A stretch of 64,000 nt of DNA, from the NCBI GenBank assembly GCA_951217055.1, contig OX578280.1:63745633-63809632 (forward strand), read 5' to 3'. This document shows, piece by piece, positions 12,073-22,229 of this stretch. The notes under the pieces were generated by a model. The model saw nothing but the letters and a program-made list of their open reading frames with translations. It was not told the origin of the DNA and ran no database searches. A program made the position numbers and the translations under genes. Position 1 is the first letter of the stretch; every line of letters begins with the position of its first letter. Source of the stretch: Gerris lacustris. Lineage: Eukaryota > Arthropoda > Insecta > Hemiptera > Gerridae.

Positions 12073-12254
12073 GTCTCTATTACGGAGTGAGCATATGCCT
12101 GGTGACATTTGCTTCAGGTCTTTCTGTGGTAACCCTCAACATATACCACAGAGGCGTTAGAGGTACTAAAGTTCCTCCGATATTAAAATACCTCATTCTG
12201 GACAAACTCGCCGCTATTCTGTTCCTACAACTTGAGCCTCGACAGAAACACAAC
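12073..12254 (+). CDS. nAChR subunit, exon B: TM3 and start of cytoplasmic loop
   Basis: Second exon seen of the same receptor subunit. The acceptor is tttaatttatag and the donor is gtaagtaa. The carried A plus GT makes a Ser codon, giving ISLYYGVSICLVTFASGLSVV across the splice, a clear TM3. It is followed by NIYHRG, matching the conserved end of TM3 (NIHFCG or NVHYRT in relatives), and by a basic and hydrophobic stretch (KVPPILKYLILDKLAAILFL) corresponding to the MX helix after TM3. The exon is 182 bp and ends in phase 0. The 3.45 kb intron before it holds repeats of the family at 8767. Confidence 0.93.
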
Positions 12255-12541
12255 GTAAGTAATCCTCTCACAAGAATTTAAATCAATAATATTATAATTA
12301 AATAAATATTGGTTGTTTTGACTCTGAGAGTTTTTGATACCACTTATTATTTGAGTAGGGACTTTACTCTCACCATGTTAACACTTAAACTGAAGAGGAT
12401 ATAAAATGTCGAAACGCGTTTGCTAATTTATTAATATAAAATTGTGGTGACAATGTTGTTGCGTTACTTTCTATTAATCTCTCGAGTCATAATTAAAGAA
12501 ACAATACCTGAAAACCTAGAACTATTAATTAGATACACATA

Positions 12542-13445
12542 CAGGGTGATCCAAAAGTTCGGAAACGGCTTAATTTCTCCGGATATAATTGACATATTAA
12601 GTTCCGGTTTGCGGGTATCTTTTTCATTTATAAAAAAAAACTACATTTTTGGTGAGTAATATTTTTTTTCGCCATATTGGTTGCCGCCATATTGAATTCA
12701 ACTTTGTAATTTTAAATTGGACCACCCATAAAGTGATACATTTTTAGAAAGGTCTTAAAAAAAGAAAACATTTGCCGCAAACCCGAGCTTTCTGTCTACT
12801 TCTGTTCCAAAATGGCGGACACTCAAAGTTTAAAAAATTAATCTTCTTTTCCTATTTTCAATAGTTTAGTTAGATATAAAATCATCTGTCTGAGATAACT
12901 CAGACTAACTTTCTCATATTATCTCGGTCCAAAACCCCAGGAAAAATGAATTTAAATTTTAAAATGTGTTCAACAAGTGGTTATTTACTTTTTGTTTTTT
13001 CAACAAAATCAGATTAATTTTCATAAATATCTCGGAAACTACGACATGATAACTAAGTATGTTCTCTGGGATTCTGGACCGAGATTATATGAGAAAGTTA
13101 GTTTGAGTTGTCTTGGACCGATTTTTTATATCTAACTAAACTATTGAAAATAAGAAAAGAAGATTATTTTTTTTAAACTTTGAGTGTCCGCCATTTTAGA
13201 ACGGAAGTAGATAGAAAGCTCGGGTTTGCAGCAAATGTTTTCTTTTTTTAAGACCTTTCCAAAAATGTATCACTTTATGGGGGATCTAATTTAAAATTTC
13301 AAAGTTGAATCCAATATGGCGGAAATAATTATTACCCACCAAAAAGTAGTTTTTTACAAATGATAAAGATACCCGCAAACCAAAACTAAATATCTCAATT
13401 ATAACCGGAGATATTAAGCCGTTTCCGAACTTTTGGATCACCCTG
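12542..13445. mobile_element. TA-flanked foldback element, 904 bp, arms about 400 bp
   Basis: TA duplication at 12540-12541 and 13446-13447. Ends are cagggtgatccaaaagttcg and its inverse cgaacttttggatcaccctg. The arms stay complementary almost to the centre (for example ctgtctacttctgttc on the left versus gaacggaagtagatag on the right). CAGGGTG ends at a TA site match the mariner-like elements at 21286, 52631 and 60609. It lies wholly in the receptor B-C intron. Confidence 0.9.
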
Positions 13446-13447
13446 TA

Positions 13448-14617
13448 CTATATACATATATAGATACATACATACATACATAAAAAAAGTGATAAATTTT
13501 AGGAATCGATTCAGAATGGTCTGAAACGGATTTCCATGGAGAAAATTTTCAAAAATTCGCATTACAAACATTTTTAAGCCATTGCAATAGCTTAATTTTC
13601 TTCAAAAATTAGCTAATACTTATTTAATCCAACGTTTTCATACATTCACGAACATCAGACTTCGGAGAAATATTTGATTTCACGTCATCTGCTTACGCCA
13701 TATGCGCGAAGGAAGGAGTTTCAAGTAAAAAAATAAAAAAATCCACTTAATAGAAAAGCATTTAATCATGGATATGTTTATTCCTTCGTTTCTGGTGGCG
13801 AAATGTAAAAGGTGAAACCCGAAAAAGCAAAACTTCCTATTATTACTATATTTAAGAGCGTCACATTTTTCATGTCTTTTTTACGTAAAATTTCTTCTGT
13901 CCCCAGCCTAAAAACATATTTCCATGTTAAAATATGTTGAGCATTATGCAGGTACACATTTGTAATACTTTATTTCTTTCTAATTTAAGGAAGGCTTACT
14001 CTAATGAGATATATTCTTGTTAAGGATTGACCCCAATAAGGTCTATTTTACCAATCAAAGGAGTCAGCACTGTTCAGTCCTGTGGTATAAGCTAATCGAC
14101 TTAATACCAATTAGAATCAATTCCTGAAAGAGAATAAGGAAACTCCATCCGTTCTGACATTAAAAAAGGTCTATTTCACCAGCAATTGGTAAAACCCAGT
14201 TTAGCAGGGCTTTGTGTCTAGACCAGAAACGAATCATTATTAACCTGGGATTTGATACATTTAAATTGAACCCGAATAGCTTAACCCTGGCTTAACCAGT
14301 CATGTATCCCAGGTTACGCTGGGGCTTCTAGATTTCCACATCTGTCCATAAAGGGCAAGGACTATAACCTGTTGCATAAGCTCCACTAAGTGAGAAGATA
14401 TACATTAAGGGGAGTGAAAAGCAAAGGGGCCAAATGACATTTCGTTGAAATTTAGTCAAATGCAGGATGATGGATAGCTAATACCAATTAGTGTTGAGAG
14501 GTTGTTTCTTTAAAAATCATTATAAAAAATTATTTGGAAGTAGCGTAAATAAGTGCTTAAAAGTGGAAAGAACTAAAGACTATCCTCTAATAAATAAATC
14601 TAATGTATTGTTTGCAG
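13448..14617. other. Receptor intron B-C, remaining sequence
   Basis: Contains a short (atac)n run at 13465-13485 and otherwise unassigned sequence. No exon or element ends recognised. Confidence 0.5.
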
Positions 14618-14741
14618 GAGAGCATTAGGCCAGACATGGCAAGAACCAACAAGTGGATTCCTCCAGAGCCGTGTGCGTGTGTTACTGCAGTCAACCAGCA
14701 GAGGTCTCCTTGCTTTAAAACTGCCAATAACTCAAACTCTT
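14618..14741 (+). CDS. nAChR subunit, exon C: variable cytoplasmic loop
   Basis: Acceptor ttgtttgcag, donor gtaagtat, 124 bp, entering in phase 0 and leaving in phase 1. It encodes 41 residues of low conservation (ESIRPDMARTNKWIPPEP, then a Cys-, Asn- and Ser-rich end). The TM3-TM4 loop is the variable part of the family, so this exon is assigned from phase continuity with exons B and D and from good splice sites rather than from homology. Loop phosphorylation or trafficking signals cannot be assigned. Confidence 0.8.
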
Positions 14742-14767
14742 GTAAGTATAAACAACCTTAGTATAAA

Positions 14768-15066
14768 CAGCTTGGGTTTTCGGTGAAATCCACGTCACGA
14801 AGGGGATGAAGTCCGACGTTTCGCTTCCACTACTGGAAGGATCTTCAGGGGTGTGGTGCACTAAGCAACTATAAATACGCCGTCCTTCACTCCAGTCGTC
14901 AGTATGTCTTGTTGTTGCTTCAAGTAAACATCACGATGCACCACACCCCTGGAAGATGCTTCCAGTAGTGGAAGCGAAACGTCGGACTTCATCCCCTTCG
15001 TGACGTGGATTTCACCGGAAAACCAAGCTGTTTATTACGCGTCTACCCGCGGAAGCCTACGCACCA
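14768..15066. mobile_element. Penelope-like fragment, inverted pair with 14-bp target duplication
   Basis: AACCTTAGTATAAA occurs at 14754-14767 and 15067-15080, bounding two opposed copies of one sequence. The right copy reads accacacccctggaagatgc, ttccagtagtggaagcgaaa, cgtcggactt, gatttcaccggaaaaccaag; the left copy is its inverse. The same sequence occurs singly at 18318-18540 and, diverged and again as an inverted pair, at 52017. Long target duplications of variable length imply target-primed retrotransposition. The gaagatg / gcgaaacgtcgg / gcggaagcctac landmarks are those of Penelope-like element ends. Confidence 0.72.
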
Positions 15067-15271
15067 AACCTTAGTATAAATAAGAATGAATAAATGTAAT
15101 AATTAAACATATTTAGGAAATGCAGGTAACATTTCACTCCTCCACGGGGAATTGAAACCCCCCTCGTTAATCATAAGCCCATTTTAACAATTGAGCTACA
15201 CAAAAAGCATTTACTTCTGACGATCTTCACCATTTTACTCTGTTACAAAATTAGTTATTTTTACTTTTCAG

Positions 15272-15411
15272 TGAAGAGTAGCAGCAGTTCAGAGAGTTTC
15301 GAGCTCCACCTCATGAGGGTTCTCTACAGAGTCAACACGAGTGTTGACAGAAACGAAATGAGGCAACAGGAGAAAGAGCGTAGAGAACTCAACGAACACG
15401 AATGGAAACAG
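15272..15411 (+). CDS. nAChR subunit, exon D: end of loop and MA helix
   Basis: Acceptor ttacttttcag, donor gtgaaaac, 140 bp, phase 1 in and phase 0 out. It encodes a Ser-rich start (KSSSSSES) and then a charged amphipathic stretch ending NEHEWKQ. The E-W-K-x-V-A sequence spanning into exon E is the conserved membrane-associated (MA) helix just before TM4 of nicotinic subunits (SEWKKVAKVIDR in vertebrate alpha-9). This anchors the frame and strand. Confidence 0.9.
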
Positions 15412-15860
15412 GTGAAAACAACGTCAAACTAATCTTTACAACAAGAATTCAGTAATAAGGAGTCAATTATGTGGTCGGATTTACATTTAATAACTATAAT
15501 AACGTTTGAATTAAAAAAAAATATATATAATAAATGAATGTATTCCTTAATGCCTATCCCAGCATAGCAGAGTTAGCTGGCACACCAATTTAGGAATTTA
15601 CTTAATAAACCAATGCAAGGGACGGGCGTATATTGCGACGCAGCAGTTTTTTTTTCAACCGCAGAAATATACAGGACCACGTACGTGGATTGAGACGCCA
15701 GATCCATAAGTTGCGGGTAGGCCACGTGTGACGTAGTACTCTGTCTCTCAATTCGTGCGGTTGAAAAAAAAACGGTACTGCCCTGCTTCAATCTTCTTTT
15801 TATAATGTGGGTCGATTTATGTCTACTTGAAGTAATTTTAAACCAAATTAATAATTTTGT
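15412..15860. other. Receptor intron D-E, 5' part
   Basis: Holds a small inverted repeat with arms at about 15640-15670 (gcagcagttttttttcaacc) and 15745-15780 (cggttgaaaaaaaaacggta). This is likely a degraded MITE of about 190 bp (15585-15790). No coding signal. Confidence 0.45.
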
Positions 15861-15861
15861 T

Positions 15862-16965
15862 TCCGAGCTTACCGAAGGTAACGGAAGCTATGTGATCGTT
15901 CTGAAAAACGAAAATATATTAGGTCTCTGATTTCAAAAATTCCAAGACAGAAATCCATTTCCGGCATCACTGAACATTTTTGGTTCCGTGTCTGTATGTT
16001 GCTCAATTTTTGCGAACTAACATATCTTTATCTTAAAAACTACACGTCCGATTATAATGGAATGTGTATGGTAGATCATGACTAGCTCACGGTTGGTCTC
16101 ATATAAGGTGCAACCTTCTACACTCATTTGTTTCTCTTCCACATGCGCACAAACATACATTTATTTACATCTATAGCTTCAAAAGTACTTATCTGACTTG
16201 CATGAAACTTTTATAGTTTATCGAAAGTAATCCGCAGATAGCAACAGATTAATTGGAACGGTCTGCGCTTTTTAACTTTTGCTAAATTGATGCTTTAATT
16301 CATGTAATAAATCAAAACAATTTTGACAAATTAAAAAATAGACTGCCATTTGGTGTGGCACACAGCTTCCTCGCATCCTATCTACGTACTTTATTGATAT
16401 TATGCTTTACAAGCCATTATTGTCTAATTTGTTTAATTGTTTCCCCCGTTTTTTTAATCTGTCGAAATTGTTTCGATTTTTTTACTTGAATTAAAGTATC
16501 AATAAAACAAAAGTTAAAGAATGCAGACGGTCCAAAGTAATATGGGGCTATCTGCGGGCTACTTTTAATTAACTATTTAAGTTTCATACAAATTAGATAA
16601 GTACTACTCATACTATAAGTGCTACTCATGACCTACCACCCAAATTTCATTAAAATTGGACGCGAAATTTTTAAGATACGTTGGTTCGCAACAATTGAAC
16701 GACAGACCGACTGACAGACACGGAACCAAAAATGATCCCTGATGTCTGAAACAGATTTCTGTCTTGGAATTTTTTAAATCGGAGACCTAAAAATGTTTCG
16801 TTCTGTAGAACGATCACATAGCTTTCGTTACCTTCGGTAAGTAAAACTCGGAAGTAAAACGGGAGAAACAATTAAACAAATTAGACAATAATAGTTTGTA
16901 AAAGCATAAAATCAATAAAGTACGTGATAGGATGCGAGGAAGCTATGTGCCACACCACTTGGCAG
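15862..16965. repeat. Head-to-head pair of family X repeats forming a 1.1 kb inverted repeat
   Basis: Left arm begins ccgagcttaccgaaggtaac (15866); the right arm contains its inverse cgttaccttcggtaagtaaa (about 16823). Inner landmarks cttcctcgcatcctatctac (about 16368) and, inverted, gataggatgcgaggaagcta (16927) show further fragments in both orientations. The repeat family also has a copy at 28470-28530. Confidence 0.75.
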
Positions 16966-17059
16966 ACTATATTTAAAACAATGATTAGAGACAAACCATA
17001 AAGACCTCTATGCACTAACACTAAGGTATGGTATAGCTAATAAACCATTTTACTATCCA

Positions 17060-17400
17060 AAGCCAGGCATACACGTTTGGGAATACCTGACAGGTGTGTG
17101 CAGGTTACCTGTACAGGTGAACCCAGGGCCGGACTGGCTATAAGGGAGCTCGGGAGTTTTCCCGGTGGGCCGGTCTTGTTAAGACCTAAAATGGGCTGGT
17201 TCCTTGGCCAACTCAAGGCTTGAGGGCCGGTCTGATGGAGAAACTCCCGGGCCGAAATTTTTTCCCAGTCCGACCCTGGGTGAACCGGTATGTGCTATCA
17301 TAACTGCCCAGTTGTCATAATTTGACAGTACACAACACACTCTCCGGTTACCTGTACAGGTTTACCTGTCAGGTATACCTCGACGTGTATGGCCGTGCTT
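17060..17400. mobile_element. Inverted-repeat MITE carrying a nested hAT MITE
   Basis: Left end aagccaggcatacacgt with acctgacaggt and acctgtacaggtgaacc; the right end is its inverse (acctgtcaggtatacc, acgtgtatggccgtgctt). Subterminal acctgtacaggt palindromes sit in both arms. The interior is interrupted by the hAT element at 17124-17278. It lies about 130 bp before receptor exon E. Confidence 0.75.
17124..17278. mobile_element. hAT-type MITE, 155 bp, 8-bp target duplication
   Basis: Target duplication GGTGAACC at 17116-17123 and 17279-17286. Terminal repeats are CAGGGCCGGACTGG and CCAGTCCGACCCTG (one mismatch). Removing it restores the arm of the host element at 17060-17400. Confidence 0.93.
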
Positions 17401-17533
17401 AAGTGTAAATAAGTCTTAACTACTCATTTCATTCAGTAACTAAATTCATCGAAGATTAAAGATCAGCTTTACATTCGAATATGAATTCTTAAATCAAATC
17501 ATCAGGGTATCTGAAATGAATGTTTTTTTCCAG

Positions 17534-17632
17534 GTGGCGCTAGTTTGCGATCGACTCCTCCTATGGCTTTTCCTCATCATCACTGCGATTACTACAACGG
17601 TAATACTCTGCGGATCTCCTCACGGACCTTAG
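17534..17632 (+). CDS. nAChR subunit, terminal exon E: TM4 and stop
   Basis: Acceptor gtttttttccag, 99 bp, in frame to a TAG stop at 17630-17632. It encodes VALVCDRLLLWLFLIITAITTTV and a short tail ILCGSPHGP. The V-x-D-R-L-x-x-W/F-x-F motif is the conserved MA-TM4 junction, and TM4 is the last membrane span, so this is the C-terminus. The five exons join in phase into 225 complete residues. The TM3-TM4 loop is about 130 residues. Confidence 0.93.
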   Translation: MALVCDRLLLWLFLIITAITTTVILCGSPHGP

Positions 17633-17744
17633 AATTACCTTAGATTGGTACGTGGGCTCCTCGCACTCATTACAGCCACGTATCTCAATCCTTTCTGAAC
17701 AAAAACTAAAATATAAAAAAACAAAATACGCAGAAATAAATAAA

Positions 17745-17750
17745 ACGGAA
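17745..17750 (+). other. Candidate polyadenylation signal for the nAChR gene
   Basis: AATAAA lies 113 bases after the stop codon, followed at once by another ATAAAA. The region is very AT-rich, so chance matches are common and the real 3' end may be further on. Confidence 0.35.
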
Positions 17751-18180
17751 ATTAATTATAAGAAAAAATAATTAAATTAAAAAAAGAAGATTTCCTGAAA
17801 CTATTTTAAATATTATTTAACATTTAGTTGTAGTTAATTTCAATTAAAATTATTTCGAATTTACATAAAAAAAAACACAAATAAATAAAAATGTGAATGA
17901 TACTGAATGATTAGATAATTTGGCTCTTAATTGTATTAGATATTTTAGTAAATAAAAAACGTACATTTAAAGTAAATGGTCACTGTACTTAACTTTACTT
18001 TTAAATTTAAGAAAAAAAATTAAAAAATTTCAAAAATAAATGGCTGAAAAGAGCCCGAAAGTTATTTCTACAATTATTAAGAAGGATATAATTATTAATT
18101 TTATATTTTAATAACTAATATATTAATATAGAACTAATATACTAATATGGTCTGGAAACCTCTGGTTAGCACTTACGCCA
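17751..18180. other. AT-rich DNA after the receptor gene
   Basis: Very AT-rich, with A-runs and TAATAT-type low complexity; part may be 3' UTR. Nothing else seen. Confidence 0.5.
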
Positions 18181-18189
18181 AGCAGAAAA

Positions 18190-18545
18190 CAAGAAGAGTT
18201 GCCGTGGTCACTTCCTCACTTCGAACGTCACCCACTCATCGAAGGAACACCGACGAAGGCAGCACCTCCCCGATTGCGTCATCCCGACAAAGGATTAACC
18301 CGAGTTAAGGAACCCCCGGGGAATCCAGGTATAAGCTACTATAAATACGCCGTCCTTCTCTCCAGTAGTCAGTATGTCTTGCTGTTGCTTCGAGTCAACA
18401 TCACGATGCACCACACCCCTGAAGATGCTTCCAGTAGTGGAAGCGAAACATCGGACTTCAACCCGTTCATGACGCGGATTTCACCGGAAAACCAAGCTGC
18501 TTATTTCGATTCTACCTGCGGAACCCTACGCACCAAGTTAAGTAT
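18190..18545 (+). mobile_element. Penelope-like fragment, single copy
   Basis: Shares actataaatacgccgtcctt, cagtatgtcttg, caccacacccctgaagatgc, ttccagtagtggaagcgaaa and gatttcaccggaaaaccaag with the pair at 14768. Upstream of the shared part is a GC-richer 120-bp segment (cccgattgcgtcatcccgac) absent from the other copies, so this copy extends further into the element. The 127-residue open frame 18199-18582 reads through it and is not regarded as a gene. Confidence 0.7.
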
Positions 18546-19180
18546 AATTATGAAACTAAATGACCTTCAGGATAAACCTTAACTATTAACAAAATGCAAA
18601 TATCTTACTTCACCTGAAAATAATTTAGTTATTGAATTACAATATAAATGTAATTATGTTACATAATTGTAGAATTATAATCGTATAATTTCTAATAAGA
18701 GATCTGAAATGTTAAACTTCAAACAAATATATTTTAATTTATTAAATTCTAGTGGCCAAATAAGATAAAATTAAATATTTAATTACTATTGGTTATTAGT
18801 TTATAAATTATATTTAAATGTATGTTTATTTGAATTATTATAAATATATCTATAATGAAGATTTGAACTTATATAAATATAGTTAAAAAAGACAAAAAAA
18901 AACAGGTGCTGAAATAAAGTATTATCTTAGGAAATTAAAAGTAATTTAGATGAAGAATGATGAAAAAAATTAGTGGAAAAAACCTCTACGATTAAAATTG
19001 ATTTCTGAAAATACCTAAAAAGTGATTTAAGTTAATAAACTATTATTGCTGTTATTGTTATTATATATTCTGATTATTTTAATCTTCAGGCGGTCACACC
19101 TGCTGTGTTTAGATCACACTTCATAAATTATTATTACAGTGATCTATAGGAAGTTACCAGCCAAATAAAACCCTCTGCTA
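18546..19180. other. AT-rich DNA, nothing recognised
   Basis: No element ends, exons or RNA signals; strongly AT-biased. Confidence 0.5.
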
Positions 19181-19189
19181 TTTGTTTAG

Positions 19190-19860
19190 TTAACTATTGA
19201 TAAGCTAGATATTCGCACAGATAGTACATGCTTTCTACTTGGCACCTACAGCATTCAGTTGCCAAATCATGGGTCAAACACCGGGACCAAATGGCAGAGA
19301 CGAGTAAACGGTGGGGCCATAACGTATACCTACTAGTTAGGAGATTAAATGTTTACGGATTTATTCGTCATAAACCATTAGGTATAGTGATCAAAGGGGA
19401 GTTACCAGGAAAATTAAAAAAAAAAACCCTCTGCTATTTGTTAGTTAACTATTGATAAGCTAGATATTAGCACAAATTGTACATGCTTTCTACTTGGCAC
19501 CGACAGCATTCAGTTGCAAAGGGTCAAATCATGGGTCAATCACTGTGACCGAATGGCAGAGAAGAGTAACGGTGGGGCCATTACGTATACTAAATATTAA
19601 ATATTTACGGGGTCACAGGGTTATTCATTAAAGTTTTTTGTTAAGGGGGCTTCATATACATATTTTATTTTTTCGACAGCATTCAGTTGCAAAGGGTCAA
19701 ATCATGGGTCAATCACTGTGACCGAATGGCAGAGAGGAGTAACGGTAGGGCCATTACGTATACTAAATATTAAATATTTACGGGGTCACGGGGTTATTCA
19801 TTAAAGTTTTTTGTTAAAGGTGCTTCATATACATATTTTATTTTTTCAATGAATTCTTGA
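19190..19860 (+). repeat. Tandem and near-tandem duplication, 173-bp period
   Basis: cagcattcagttgcaaaggg at 19504 and 19677, each followed by tcaatcactgtgaccgaatg and ttaaatatttacggggtcac, with about 97% visible identity. A more diverged copy starts at about 19190 (ttgataagctagatattcgc), whose first part recurs at 19450. Confidence 0.8.
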
Positions 19861-21283
19861 TTATAATCCATGGGAAGGAAAATAATTCCTGAAAACAATA
19901 AAATACAATTCAAGTGCGGAGTAAAAATTGAAGTGTGATTTCCAAAAATACTATCGCCTGAAGATTAAGATTAAGATACAAAAGTTAATAGAAAATTAAC
20001 TTTTTATTTTTTCACTAGTTAATTATAAAAATTAGAATATATAAAAATATAAATAGAGTGTAATATAATACAATTCTTTAAGAGTTTCGTATCAACATTC
20101 CTCTTTTTTTAAAAAAATCAGTCATGCTATAAATTAATGTAAATTTATTTACGATTAAAAACATAGATCCACATAGAACATAGGTCCAAAAGGAGGAAAA
20201 CTTTTGAGGGCTCAACTGTTTAAAAAAATATATTTTAGTTGGTTAAAAAAATTGACTCAATTTTGCGTTTAAAAGATGTACATGTGAAAAATAAGGAGTG
20301 AAGTATTGTTATATTACAATAACCATAGCAACTACATACATTAATAAAATGATCTTGTTTGCAAAATTTCATAATTATTATATAAGTGTACGTTCACAAG
20401 ATCATTTTTTGTTATTTTACTATGTAAACAGTTGAATAGTAAGTACATATAAAAGAACAAAAATAACGAGTATTTTTATTACTAGTTTTGTTAGATGTTA
20501 GAGAGCTTAGGTCATTTGTCATTTAATGATTTTATTACCAAATTGAACTAAATGTTTATCTAAATAAAGTGATGTTAATCATAAATTTATGCCTTGCGAT
20601 TTAAAATTAATAAATCCAATAAGTTAAAAAAACAAAAATAAATGATAATACTAATTAATTATTTAGTAATAATAAAATTAAATACTCCTTAATGTACTCT
20701 ACTTATAATTTGATAAGTTGTTTATATTATATTATGTAGTTATTAAAATTATATAAATGTTAAATGTATTGATGTGTAAAATAAATAAATGGGTTGGTTG
20801 TAAAATATAATAAAATTTATAATACATATACAGAAAATAATTTTTACGTGCTGTAAAACTGGTTATGCACTTCAAGAGGGGTGACCTTTTTTTAAAAAAA
20901 CGAAGTTCAAACCCACAAGGAAGAACCCAGAACGGAACCGTTTTCACATTACTTCATGCTGGTGCCTAGATGTTGGCCTACACAGGCTCCCTTCCTTTTT
21001 CGTTTAAATTTTTTATTCTTCTTCTTCTTCAACTGCCTTTTTCAGCCGGAGGATGTTTTCCACATAGCAGCTAACGGCCTGCCAGGGGTGACCTTTCACC
21101 ATTTCTGAATCACAGCCAGTCAGTTTTTAGCCTATGATCTAACTGCCTAGCACTTGGATGGATTCAGAATCAGCCTTTCGGTTGCACCTTTGTATTCCTG
21201 TTTTGTTATATTTCTAATTAATATTTCTTTAATTTTTATTATTTTTCTTACTATAGGGGATCAGGAATTTTGTACATAAGTTA
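19861..21283. other. AT-rich intergenic DNA
   Basis: Low-complexity A/T with a CTT run at about 21018-21032 and degenerate repeat-like text at 21035-21180. The open frame at 20732-20947 (-) has no motif. Confidence 0.5.
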
Positions 21284-21573
21284 TACAGGGTGGGGCAAAA
21301 GATATGTATCAGTTTAAAAGGGATGTAGAAAAATATTATATTATGTTACTAGGCTGTGAAGTGAGTTTTTTCTTCACCGCGACAATTACATTTTCTGTCG
21401 AGCTTCGCTCGACAGTAAATATTGCCAAATTAAAGAAAAAACACTTCACAGTCATGTAGCATATGCTATTTTTTCCGTGGTAGAAGACAATGAAAAAACA
21501 TTAAATATTAATCAATAAATAATAATAACAAATATTAGTACATACTTAAGACTTAAAAAAAGGAACCTTAAAA

Positions 21574-21888
21574 TACTACATAAAGTGTCCAGAGAGCCAG
21601 CGTGGCCGTGTGGGTTAAACCACGTCTGCTCGGCCATCACTGAATTATGAGTGGAACGAGACGGGGTTCGATTCCTCGCCGTGACGCTCTGATTTATATG
21701 GCTCTCTAAGGATCACATCATACTCGCTTCGGTGGTACAATGTGCTTATGTATGATGTGTGAAGTGGCTGGAACTCTCTACCGCGGGGCGTAAAAAGGGC
21801 CTAAGTGATGGCCTAATTGCAAGGTTCGAACAAGTGGTTCGTCCTACCCTTTCTAGTAGAAAGTACTAGATTACTACTACTACTACTG
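21574..21888 (+). mobile_element. tRNA-derived SINE with 24-25 bp target duplication
   Basis: gacttaaaaaaaggaacctt (21550) before it and the near-identical gacttaaaaaaagaaacctt (21890) after it bound the element. The head has a Pol III A-box-like tggccgtgtgggttaaac and B-box ggttcgattcc. The body contains ctaaggatcacatcatactc, and the tail ends in an (ACT)n microsatellite, the usual 3' simple repeat of a SINE. Confidence 0.85.
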
Positions 21889-22229
21889 AGACTTAAAAAA
21901 AGAAACCTTAAAAAGAGGTTACACTATAAGAAAAGATAAATAAAACGCATTGACATCTAGCGGATTTTAACTGTACTAAGCATTTCTATAAAGATTGCAG
22001 CGCTAAATCGGAAGTTCTGATAACTACCAGCACGAAAGAATTTTTTTTTTTCTTTACTGCTAGGAGTAATGAAAAGATTTTTTAAATCCACGTAATGAAA
22101 AAATGGATTTTAGCTATGTTTTTTAGGCTCTAAAGTTACTATTTCACAGCCTACCCTGGAAAAAAACTATTTAACTCACAGAAATTAGGTTTATATTGTT
22201 CGATTCAGTAGATAAACAAGTTTTTTTCA

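Noticed and set aside
12080..12271. Minus-strand frame of 63 residues
   Set aside because: Shadow of receptor exon B, which has strong TM3 homology and splice sites on +.
18199..18582. 127-residue frame that looks protein-like
   Set aside because: Overlies the Penelope-like repeat shared with 14768; copies elsewhere do not keep the frame.
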